A DNA stretch of 13,986 bases from Lachnospiraceae bacterium (GTDB lineage: Bacteria; Bacillota; Clostridia; Lachnospirales; Lachnospiraceae), in NCBI GenBank assembly GCA_900770535.1, contig CAAHDV010000129.1:1-13986 (forward strand), written 5' to 3'. This document shows positions 1-5,685 of this stretch, piece after piece. How positions within the stretch are numbered: the first letter of the stretch is position 1; each line of letters begins with the position of its first letter. A program made the position numbers and the translations under genes. The notes under the pieces were generated by a model. It had not been told where the DNA came from. It made no database searches and saw only the letters and a program-made list of their open reading frames with translations.

Positions 1-750
1 GCACAGGAGACCACTCTTTACGGCGTGGATTTATATGGAAAGAAAATGCTTCCGGAGCTGCTTCACAAGCTGGCAGAGATCCCGGGCATTTACTGGATCC
101 GCGTTCAGTACTGCTATCCGGAGGAAATCACCGACGAGCTCATCGAGGCAATCCGCACGGAAGAAAAGGTCTGCCACTATCTGGATGTTCCGATCCAGCA
201 CGCGAGTGACCGCATTTTAAAGCGCATGGGACGCCGCACCAATCAGGCACAGCTTCGCGAGATTATTGGAAAGCTTCGTGCCGCAGTGCCGGATATTGCA
301 ATCCGTACCACTATGATCTCCGGATTCCCGGGAGAGACCCAGGAAGACCATGAGGAGGTCATGCGGTTTGTGGATGAAATGGAGTTTGAGCGTCTTGGTG
401 TATTTACGTATTCCGCGGAGGAAGATACTCCGGCAGCAACCTTCCCGGATCAGATCCCGGAGGAAGTGAAGGAAGAACGCCGTGACGAGATCATGGAGCT
501 TCAGCAGGAGATTGCCTTTGAAAAGTCCGAGTCCATGGTTGGACGTGTTCTGGATGTGATGATCGAGGGCAAGGTGGCCGATGAAGCCGCTTATGTAGGA
601 AGAACCTATATGGATGCCCCGAATGTAGATGGATATATCTTTGTTAACAGTGGCGAGCTTTTCATGTCCGGTGATTTTGTCCGGGTGAAGGTAACCGGTT
701 CCAATGATTATGACCTGATCGGGGAGGTATACGATGAATCTGCCGAATAA
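1..750 (+). CDS. rimO: Ribosomal protein S12 methylthiotransferase RimO, 3' part
   Basis: RimO is a cytoplasmic radical-SAM, 4Fe-4S enzyme that adds a methylthio group to the conserved aspartate of ribosomal protein S12. The frame is open from base 1, so the N-terminal half, including the CxxxCxxC cluster, lies outside the window; 249 codons remain. Visible family signatures are TTLYGVDLYG at the very start, YCYP, DVPIQHASDRILKRMGR, and RTTMISGFPGET from the radical-SAM barrel. A C-terminal TRAM-like domain carries DGYIFV and ends FVRVKVTG-YDLIGEV. The YGVDLYG segment and the TRAM ending fit RimO better than its tRNA-modifying relative MiaB. The end of the gene overlaps the start of pgsA by 17 bases, so the two are probably translationally coupled. 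Any promoter lies upstream of the window. Confidence 0.95.
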   Translation, partial: AQETTLYGVDLYGKKMLPELLHKLAEIPGIYWIRVQYCYPEEITDELIEAIRTEEKVCHYLDVPIQHASDRILKRMGRRTNQAQLREIIGKLRAAVPDIAIRTTMISGFPGETQEDHEEVMRFVDEMEFERLGVFTYSAEEDTPAATFPDQIPEEVKEERRDEIMELQQEIAFEKSESMVGRVLDVMIEGKVADEAAYVGRTYMDAPNVDGYIFVNSGELFMSGDFVRVKVTGSNDYDLIGEVYDESAE

Positions 751-1276
751 ACTTACCGTAATGCGGGTGATCATGATCCCGTTTTTTGTAATCAGTCTGC
801 TGGCATTTCAAGGAGAAGTACGCCTGCTGCGCAATCTGGCGGCGGCCATCTTCATTGTAGCCAGTCTGACGGATATGCTGGATGGAAAGATTGCCAGAAA
901 GTATAACCTGGTGACAAATTTTGGAAAGTTCATGGATCCGTTGGCGGACAAGCTTCTGGTCTGCTCCGCACTGATCTGTCTCATTGAACTTGGACAGCTT
1001 CCGGCCTGGATGGTCATCATCATCGTCAGCCGGGAATTCATCATCAGCGGATTCCGTCTGATTGCCGCGGAGCAGGGCATTGTGATCGCTGCCAGCTACT
1101 GGGGCAAATTTAAGACCACATTTCAGATGATCGCGGTTATCTTAATGATCGTGAATCTTCCGGTGCTTCATATTCTGACGGTGGCCTGCACCTGGATCGC
1201 CCTGGTGTTGACCGTAGTTTCGCTTGTAGATTACATTGCAAAGAATCATAAAGTGCTTACAGAGGGGGCAATTTAA
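734..1276 (+). CDS. pgsA: CDP-diacylglycerol--glycerol-3-phosphate 3-phosphatidyltransferase
   Basis: PgsA makes phosphatidylglycerol-phosphate from CDP-diacylglycerol and glycerol-3-phosphate in the membrane, the committed step to phosphatidylglycerol and cardiolipin. The 180-aa product has the usual length. It carries the full CDP-alcohol phosphotransferase signature D-x2-D-G-x2-A-R-x8-G-x3-D-x3-D at residues 47-72 (D47, D50, G51, A54, R55, G64, D68, D72), which binds the metal and the CDP moiety. Hydrophobic segments lie around residues 8-25, 34-46, 74-88, 91-108, 128-147 and 150-168. ATG 734 sits six bases after GGAGG (723-727), inside the rimO coding sequence. Its stop directly abuts the cinA ATG. 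The rimO-pgsA-cinA order is common in Firmicutes. Confidence 0.95.
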   Translation: MNLPNKLTVMRVIMIPFFVISLLAFQGEVRLLRNLAAAIFIVASLTDMLDGKIARKYNLVTNFGKFMDPLADKLLVCSALICLIELGQLPAWMVIIIVSREFIISGFRLIAAEQGIVIAASYWGKFKTTFQMIAVILMIVNLPVLHILTVACTWIALVLTVVSLVDYIAKNHKVLTEGAI

Positions 1277-2524
1277 ATGGTAGTAGAACTGATTTCAGTC
1301 GGTACTGAGCTTTTGCTTGGCAATATTGTAAATACCAATACCCAGTTCCTCGCGGAGAAATGCGCGCTGCTGGGCCTGACCATGTACCATCAGGTAACAG
1401 TTGGAGATAACCATGACCGTCTGGCTGAGGTGATCCGGACCGCGTTAAAGCGCTCGGATGTTATCATTCTGACTGGCGGCCTTGGACCGACCGAGGATGA
1501 CCTGACCAAGGAGGTCTGCGCGGAGGTTATGGGCTTCCCGTTAGTGGAAGACAAGCATACCCGTGAACGGATCGAGGAGTATTTCCGCAACAACATTTAT
1601 AAGGTGATTTCCGATAATAACTGGAAACAGGCCATTGTTCCGGCGGGCTGCATTGTCCTGGACAATGATAACGGCACTGCGCCGGGCCTGATCCTGGAGA
1701 AATACGGTAAATCCGCCATCCTTCTTCCGGGACCGCCGAATGAGCTGTATCCGCTGTTTATGAATCAGGTATACCCATATCTGCAGAAGCTGCAGCCGGA
1801 AGTCATCCGTTCCCAGATGGTCAAGGTCTGCGGCATCGGAGAGAGTCAGGTGGAGGACAAGCTGCTGGACCTCATCGATAAACAGCAGAATCCGACCATT
1901 GCCACCTATGCAAAGACCGGAGAAGTTCACATCCGCGTGACGGCAAAGGCAGCTACCGAGGAAGAAGCCAAGAAACTGGTGAAACCGGTGGTAAAAGAAA
2001 TCAAGAACCGTTTCGGTGACTGTGTCTACTCCACGAAGGAAGAGGAGACCCTGGAACAGGCTGTGGTTAAGCTGTTAAAGAAATACGAGCTGACGGTGAC
2101 CACGGCGGAGTCCTGTACCGGCGGACTGCTGGCCGGACGCATCATCAATGTGCCGGGGGCTTCCGAGGTTTACAACGAGGGCTTTATCACCTATTCCAAC
2201 AAAGCAAAACGCAAATATCTGGATGTCAGCAAGAGTACGTTAAAGAAATACGGTGCTGTCAGCGAGCAGACCGCAAGGGAGATGGCGACCGGTGGCGTGT
2301 TTGCCACCGATTCCGATGCCTGTGTGGCTGTGACCGGCCTGGCTGGTCCGGACGGCGGCAGCGAGGAAAAACCGGTGGGTCTGGTTTACATTGCGACTTA
2401 CATGAAGGACAAGGTCAATGTCCAGAAGTATCAGTTTAAGGGCAACCGGGCAAAAATCCGGGAGCAGGCAGTGGTAAAGGGACTGGATCTTCTGCGCCGT
2501 TCCATTCTCGACAATTACCGGTAA
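1277..2524 (+). CDS. cinA: CinA: competence/damage-inducible protein A, two-domain form
   Basis: This is a full-length (415 aa) two-domain CinA. The N-terminal domain (about 1-170) is of the molybdopterin-binding/COG1058 type, with VELISVGTELLLG at the start and TGGLGPTEDD at 66-75. In characterised homologues it acts as a pyrophosphatase on ADP-ribose or NAD-like molecules. The C-terminal domain (about 255-412) is the PncC-type NMN deamidase, with AESCTGG at 277-283, FITYSN at 303-308 and TGLAGPDGG at 353-361, pointing to pyridine-nucleotide salvage. ATG 1277 follows the pgsA stop with no gap, preceded by a GAGGGG-type SD at 1262-1268. In many Firmicutes cinA is followed by recA; here an unknown gene follows instead. 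A role in competence is a historical name and cannot be inferred from sequence. Confidence 0.95.
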   Translation: MVVELISVGTELLLGNIVNTNTQFLAEKCALLGLTMYHQVTVGDNHDRLAEVIRTALKRSDVIILTGGLGPTEDDLTKEVCAEVMGFPLVEDKHTRERIEEYFRNNIYKVISDNNWKQAIVPAGCIVLDNDNGTAPGLILEKYGKSAILLPGPPNELYPLFMNQVYPYLQKLQPEVIRSQMVKVCGIGESQVEDKLLDLIDKQQNPTIATYAKTGEVHIRVTAKAATEEEAKKLVKPVVKEIKNRFGDCVYSTKEEETLEQAVVKLLKKYELTVTTAESCTGGLLAGRIINVPGASEVYNEGFITYSNKAKRKYLDVSKSTLKKYGAVSEQTAREMATGGVFATDSDACVAVTGLAGPDGGSEEKPVGLVYIATYMKDKVNVQKYQFKGNRAKIREQAVVKGLDLLRRSILDNYR

Positions 2525-2565
2525 AATCACCGGAAAGCAGATGATGGCAAAAAGGAGAAAATGCG

Positions 2566-2889
2566 ATGCAGTGGTACAGTCATTTGTATGTGGGGAAAAA
2601 GGCAAAGCGGCACCGGTATGCCATCATTCAGGGCATCCGGGAAGAAAAGCTGCAGCCAGAGGTTTATGTGATTACCTCCCCGCAAAATGGAGAGAATCTC
2701 TGTGACATCTATCCTTCTGCCATGCTTCTGCTCCCATCGGAAAAGAAGAAAGAGCGCATGATCCTGGGAATCGCGGTTACATACTGGGAAGCCCTGGAGG
2801 TGGTCCGCGGGATGGTAGATGATCTGTATCAGAAAACAGGAGAGGTATCAGCGGCGTCCTTTGCCCGCTTTACGGGGTATGATGTATGA
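2566..2889 (+). CDS. Conserved hypothetical protein, 107 aa
   Basis: I cannot assign a function. The start is clear: ATG 2566 stands eight bases after AAGGAG (2552-2557). The product is soluble, with no signal peptide or membrane segment. The N-terminus is basic (GKKAKRHRYAIIQGIR), followed by a stretch rich in beta-formers (EVYVITSP, CDIYPSAMLLLP). A C-terminal helical part (GIAVTYWEALEVVRGMVDDLYQKTG) looks amphipathic. Similar small proteins occur in Clostridia beside DUF2953 genes, as far as I recall the family; this is recollection, not a search. The stop overlaps the start of the next gene as ATGA, so the pair is almost certainly co-translated. Its position upstream of DUF2953 and GerW genes makes an envelope or sporulation role conceivable, but that is guilt by association. 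Confidence 0.85.
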   Translation: MQWYSHLYVGKKAKRHRYAIIQGIREEKLQPEVYVITSPQNGENLCDIYPSAMLLLPSEKKKERMILGIAVTYWEALEVVRGMVDDLYQKTGEVSAASFARFTGYDV

Positions 2890-3923
2890 TAGCAATCGTA
2901 CTGGGAATCTTAAAAATAATCGGAATCCTGCTTCTGGTGGTGCTGGGACTGCTTCTGTTTGTGATCTTAAGCGTGCTGTTTGTGCCGGTCCGGTACCGGG
3001 CGGAGGGCAGCGTTTATGAAAGCCTGAAAGCAAAGGCATCGGTCAGCTGGTTTCTGCATCTGATTTCCCTGAAGGTTTCTTATGATGGAAAAATGCAGAC
3101 GGATTTTCGGATTCTCTGGTTCCATCCGGGACGGGAAACGAATGAGGAGGATACGGACCAGGCAGAATCCGGCAGGACAGAATGTGAAACAGGCGGGGGA
3201 AAAACAGACAAGGCAGAACCTCGAATGGATGAGGCTGAAGCGGTGAAGGAAAACACTGCAGGAGCGGAGACAGGAAAACGGGATCTGAAAGACGAACTGG
3301 CGGAGCGGGTGGAAACCGCGGAAGTAAAGCCGGAGACGGATCAGGTGAAAACAGAGCGACCGGAAAGCGGGGAAGTGCCGGAAACTTCGGAAAATCCTGA
3401 AACAGAGACATCGGATGACGCAGATTCAAAACCGAAAAAATCACGTTTCCGCCTGTCTGCGATTCCGGAACGGATTTGCAGATGGATAGCAGGAATGAAA
3501 GCCAGAATCCACAGAATTTCCCAAAGGCTCAAAGGGATTGCCGGGAAATTCAGGCAGGGCAAGGCCCGGTGGGAGACAATCCGTGCCTTTATCCGGGATG
3601 AGGAAAACAAAAAAGCATTCCGTCTGGCAAAAAAGCAGATTTTCGCGGTTATCCGGCATGTCCTGCCGCGGAAACTGGAAGGAAAAGTGCATTTTGGTTT
3701 TGATGATCCGTACACGAGCGGCCAGGTTCTTACCTGGATCAGTCCGTTTTACGGCCTGTATGGACGGCATGTCCAGGTGATTCCGGATTTTCTGGAACCG
3801 TGCCTGGAGGGAGAACTGAAACTGAAAGGACGCATCCGCCTGGGAACGCTTTTGTTTCTGGTATTCCGGATGCTTCAGAATAAACAGATCCGTTTGTGGG
3901 TCAGAAAATGGCGGGAATCTTAA
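2886..3923 (+). CDS. DUF2953 (YtfI-like) membrane-anchored protein
   Basis: The 345-aa protein begins with one strong membrane helix (residues 1-34, rich in I/L/V) followed by FVPVRYRAEGSV, as in DUF2953 proteins. Residues 83-182 form a low-complexity acidic linker rich in E, T, D, K and G with no hydrophobic core. Residues 183-257 are strongly basic and probably helical. The C-terminal DUF2953 signature lies at about 264-330 (GKVHFGFDDPYTSGQ, then FYGLYG and a second hydrophobic stretch LGTLLFLVFRML). In Bacillus subtilis the related ytfI stands directly before ytfJ (gerW), the same order as here, which supports the assignment. ATG 2886 overlaps the previous stop by four bases. Biochemical function is unknown; a role in spore envelope or germination is inferred only from the neighbour. 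Confidence 0.88.
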   Translation: MIAIVLGILKIIGILLLVVLGLLLFVILSVLFVPVRYRAEGSVYESLKAKASVSWFLHLISLKVSYDGKMQTDFRILWFHPGRETNEEDTDQAESGRTECETGGGKTDKAEPRMDEAEAVKENTAGAETGKRDLKDELAERVETAEVKPETDQVKTERPESGEVPETSENPETETSDDADSKPKKSRFRLSAIPERICRWIAGMKARIHRISQRLKGIAGKFRQGKARWETIRAFIRDEENKKAFRLAKKQIFAVIRHVLPRKLEGKVHFGFDDPYTSGQVLTWISPFYGLYGRHVQVIPDFLEPCLEGELKLKGRIRLGTLLFLVFRMLQNKQIRLWVRKWRES

Positions 3924-3962
3924 GGCCTGGAATTCCTGGCCGTCCGCATGAAGGAGGACAAT

Positions 3963-4391
3963 ATGGCAGAGAATCAATTTGTTTCAACAGTAGAAGCCCT
4001 GTTTAAGGGGATGGATCAGTTTGTAACGACAAAGACGGTGGTAGGAGATGCCGTGAAGGTAGACGATGCCATCATCCTCCCGCTGGTGGATGTGACCTGT
4101 GGCATGGCAGCCGGTTCCTTTGCGGATAACGCAAAGCATAACGGCGGAGGCGGCATGAGCGCCAAGATGAGCCCCAGCGCAGTTCTTGTGATCCAGAACG
4201 GCGTGACGAAGCTGGTCAACATCAAACAGCAGGATGCGGTAACCAAGGTTCTTGACATGGTGCCGGATTTCGTGAACAAGTTTGTTGGCGGAAAGCAGGA
4301 AGAGGTTTCGGAAAAGGCCATGGAAAGCGCGCAGGAGCTTGCTGCGGCCAGTGAGGAGACAGAAAAAAAGACGGAAGAACAGAACGAATAA
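3963..4391 (+). CDS. gerW: GerW (YtfJ) family sporulation protein
   Basis: This is a YtfJ/GerW-family protein of 142 aa. The family is made during sporulation, and in Bacillus GerW is needed for normal germination; the molecular activity is unknown. Family features visible are TKTVVGDAV at 23-31, the beta-rich DDAIILPLVDVTCGMAAGSF (34-53), the glycine run GGGG at 61-64, and SPSAVLVIQNG at 70-80. An amphipathic segment DAVTKVLDMVPDFVNKF (91-107) follows, then an Ala/Glu-rich tail. I chose ATG 3963 because AAGGAGG (3951-3957) stands five bases before it. The in-frame ATG 3948 lies upstream of that SD and has none of its own. The gene closes the cluster with the unknown and DUF2953 genes, 39 bases after the latter. 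I see no clear terminator directly after it. Confidence 0.9.
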   Translation: MAENQFVSTVEALFKGMDQFVTTKTVVGDAVKVDDAIILPLVDVTCGMAAGSFADNAKHNGGGGMSAKMSPSAVLVIQNGVTKLVNIKQQDAVTKVLDMVPDFVNKFVGGKQEEVSEKAMESAQELAAASEETEKKTEEQNE

Positions 4392-4460
4392 TCGGTGTGG
4401 TTCATCCTGCACGGGTTACAGAATGAGAAAAGAGCAATAGGTGTATAGTATAAGCCCCGG

Positions 4461-4489
4461 TTCATACCTTGTGGGATACGGCATATACT
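4461..4489 (+). promoter_or_regulatory. Candidate sigma-A promoter for the small membrane peptide
   Basis: A TTCATA hexamer (4461-4466) and a TATACT hexamer (4484-4489) are separated by 17 bases in the 177-base gap between the gerW-like gene and the small membrane ORF. The -10 matches consensus in five of six positions and the -35 in four of six. It would give a leader of about 75 nt. This rests on sequence match only. Confidence 0.45.
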
Positions 4490-4568
4490 GATAGTGAAAA
4501 CTTACGCTGCTGTTTCTGCGTCAGACGATGATGCGGAAATGGCTGCGTTTTCATATCAGGAGGCCGCC

Positions 4569-4706
4569 ATGAGGCGTGTTCTGGGGCTTATGCTTTTTTG
4601 TTTTGGGATCGGCATGACGCTTCTTTTGTTTATTCCGGAGACATTGTCGACGCTGATCTTTATTATCGGATGCCTGACTTTGGGATATTATCTGTTTTGT
4701 GGGTGA
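4569..4706 (+). CDS. Small two-helix membrane protein, 45 aa, unknown
   Basis: A short ORF encodes a 45-aa, almost wholly hydrophobic peptide: MRRVLG, one helix to about residue 20, a short turn containing PET, then a second helix (TLIFIIGCLTLGYYLF). The start ATG 4569 has an excellent SD, AGGAGG (4558-4563), five bases before it. The frame is open further upstream to a GTG at 4494, but that site lacks an SD and the added residues are hydrophilic and unlike the rest, so I prefer the short form. Small double-helix peptides of this look are frequent in Clostridia and mostly uncharacterised. No function can be given. Toxin, membrane-stress or regulatory peptide roles are all possible, and none is supported here. 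Confidence 0.65.
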   Translation: MRRVLGLMLFCFGIGMTLLLFIPETLSTLIFIIGCLTLGYYLFCG

Positions 4707-4764
4707 GAAAAATGTGAAAAAAACACAGAACTCTGCGAAATTAGAAGATTTACGGAAAATCTAA

Positions 4765-4800
4765 AACGAAAAAGAGGACATGTCAAACGACATGTCCTCA
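4765..4800 (-). terminator. Rho-independent terminator of rpmB
   Basis: A perfect 11-bp inverted repeat (arms 4774-4784 and 4789-4799, loop of four) lies 15 bases beyond the rpmB stop. On the - strand it is followed by a U-rich tail (TCTTTTTCGTTTT), so it ends rpmB transcription. On the + strand no T-run follows, so it should not act well on transcripts entering from the gerW side. Confidence 0.92.
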
Positions 4801-4814
4801 GCATTCAGTTCCAA

Positions 4815-5000
4815 TTATGCTCTTTCAACTAAGCCAGAACGTAAGCAAGAAGTACATACATACATCTTCTTAGCTCCTCCATTAACTTTAACCTTAACGG
4901 ATTTAACGTTTGCTTTCCAGATCGCGTTGGATCTTCTATGGGAGTGGCTCACGTTATTTCCGAAGTGAGCAGCCTTTTCACAGATTGCACATTTAGCCAT
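4815..5000 (-). CDS. rpmB: 50S ribosomal protein L28, zinc-binding (C+) type
   Basis: L28 is a small protein of the large ribosomal subunit. The 61-aa product shows the family start MAKCAICEKAAHFGNNVSHSHRRS and the core region KANVKSVKVKVNGGAKKMYVC. It has two CxxC pairs, C4/C7 and another near the C-terminus (YVCTSC), so it is the zinc-ribbon C+ form rather than the zinc-independent paralogue. In several bacteria the C- form is induced under zinc limitation. ATG 4998-5000 has a near-perfect SD, AAGGAGG, at 5014-5008 on the - strand. The gene is divergent from asp23-fakA, an arrangement also found in Bacillus (rpmB/yloU-yloV). It has its own promoter and terminator, so it is probably monocistronic. 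Confidence 0.97.
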   Translation of the reverse strand: MAKCAICEKAAHFGNNVSHSHRRSNAIWKANVKSVKVKVNGGAKKMYVCTSCLRSGLVERA

Positions 5001-5024
5001 GATTGCACCTCCTTAACCGGTACT

Positions 5025-5042
5025 TGGTCCCGTAAGGAACCA
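5025..5042 (-). promoter_or_regulatory. Hairpin in the rpmB 5' leader
   Basis: On the - strand the leader holds TGGTTCC-TTAC-GGGACCA, a 7-bp stem (one G-U pair) with a four-base loop. It lies between the predicted rpmB transcription start near 5047 and the SD at 5014. It would sit at or very near the 5' end of the mRNA, so it may protect the messenger or bind a regulator such as L28 itself. I know of no described L28 leader of this form; the role is inference. Confidence 0.5.
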
Positions 5043-5053
5043 CAACATAAAAT

Positions 5054-5082
5054 ATGATAGCAGAAAGTCCTCATTTTGGCAA
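5054..5082 (-). promoter_or_regulatory. Sigma-A promoter of rpmB
   Basis: Read on the - strand, TTGCCA (5082-5077) and TATCAT (5059-5054) are 17 bases apart, close to the sigma-A consensus. Transcription should start near 5047, giving a leader of about 47 nt before the rpmB ATG. A perfect 12-bp palindrome, GTGAAATTTCAC (5083-5094), abuts the -35 and could be an operator. Confidence 0.75.
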
Positions 5083-5186
5083 GTGAAATTTCACATTTTT
5101 TTTGAGAAAATTATGAAAGGCCCGGAAAAATTGGGGAAAACGTGGAAAAATGTTTTTGGGGTAAATGTTTTCGAGAAAAGTCGTAA

Positions 5187-5215
5187 TGGACATAAATAAG
5201 GATATATGGTATGAT
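5187..5215 (+). promoter_or_regulatory. Sigma-A promoter of asp23-fakA
   Basis: TGGACA (5187-5192) and TATGAT (5210-5215) are spaced by exactly 17 bases. The region between the two divergent promoters (about 5095-5186) is rich in A and G tracts and holds no ORF, so it may contribute bent or UP-like DNA. The predicted start near 5222 leaves a leader of about 94 nt before asp23. I see only a weak 5-bp ATGCC/GGCAT hairpin in that leader. Confidence 0.7.
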
Positions 5216-5315
5216 TAATTAGTTAAATAATGCCTTTTTCTGATTGGCATAACAGAAAGCAATGCAGTGGTGTTTTTCGTCCTGCTGCAAATAAGATAGA
5301 TATGGAGGGGTTTCT

Positions 5316-5672
5316 ATGAAGGGACGCATCAACAACAAACTGGGCGAGATTCAGATTAGCTCCGATGTGATTGCCATGTATGCAGGCATGACGGCAGTAG
5401 AGTGTTTTGGTATTGTTGGTATGGCAGCTGTCAGCATGAAAGACGGACTGGTTAAGCTGTTAAAACGTGAGAGTCTGACCCACGGAATTACCGTAGAAGT
5501 GCAGGACAACCATATTTCCATCGATTTTCACGTGATCGTGGCATACGGCGTCAGCATCTGCGCGGTATCAGACAACCTGATCGCAAGTGTAAAATACAAA
5601 GTAGAAGAATTCACCGGCATGGAGGTTGACAAGATCAACATTTATGTAGAAGGTGTACGAGTTATCGATTAA
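5316..5672 (+). CDS. Asp23/Gls24 family envelope stress protein (YloU-like)
   Basis: The 118-aa product belongs to the Asp23/Gls24 family (DUF322). It shows GEIQISSDVIAMYAGMTAVECFGIVGMA at the N-terminus, GITVEVQDNHISIDFHVIVAYG in the middle, and the closing VDKINIYVEGVRV strand. In Staphylococcus, Asp23 is a membrane-associated protein whose loss triggers a cell-wall stress response. In Bacillus the homologue YloU lies directly before the fatty-acid kinase gene, as here. ATG 5316 stands five bases after GGAGGGG (5304-5310). The stop codon region flows into the SD of fakA, so the two are co-transcribed and probably coupled. There is no signal peptide or membrane helix, so membrane attachment would need a partner such as an AmaP-like protein, which is not in this window. 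Confidence 0.92.
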   Translation: MKGRINNKLGEIQISSDVIAMYAGMTAVECFGIVGMAAVSMKDGLVKLLKRESLTHGITVEVQDNHISIDFHVIVAYGVSICAVSDNLIASVKYKVEEFTGMEVDKINIYVEGVRVID

Positions 5673-5685
5673 GGAGGACCTGACG

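Noticed and set aside
3043..3444. Proline-rich - strand frame opposite the DUF2953 linker
   Set aside because: It is the complement of the purine-rich acidic linker, which yields Pro/Ser/Leu codons by composition; no start signal is seen.
4494..4568. Upstream GTG extension of the small membrane protein
   Set aside because: No SD stands before the GTG, the added segment is unlike the hydrophobic core, and ATG 4569 has an AGGAGG at ideal distance.
4774..4799. Hairpin as a bidirectional terminator
   Set aside because: Only the - strand has a U-rich tail; the + strand continues into mixed sequence.
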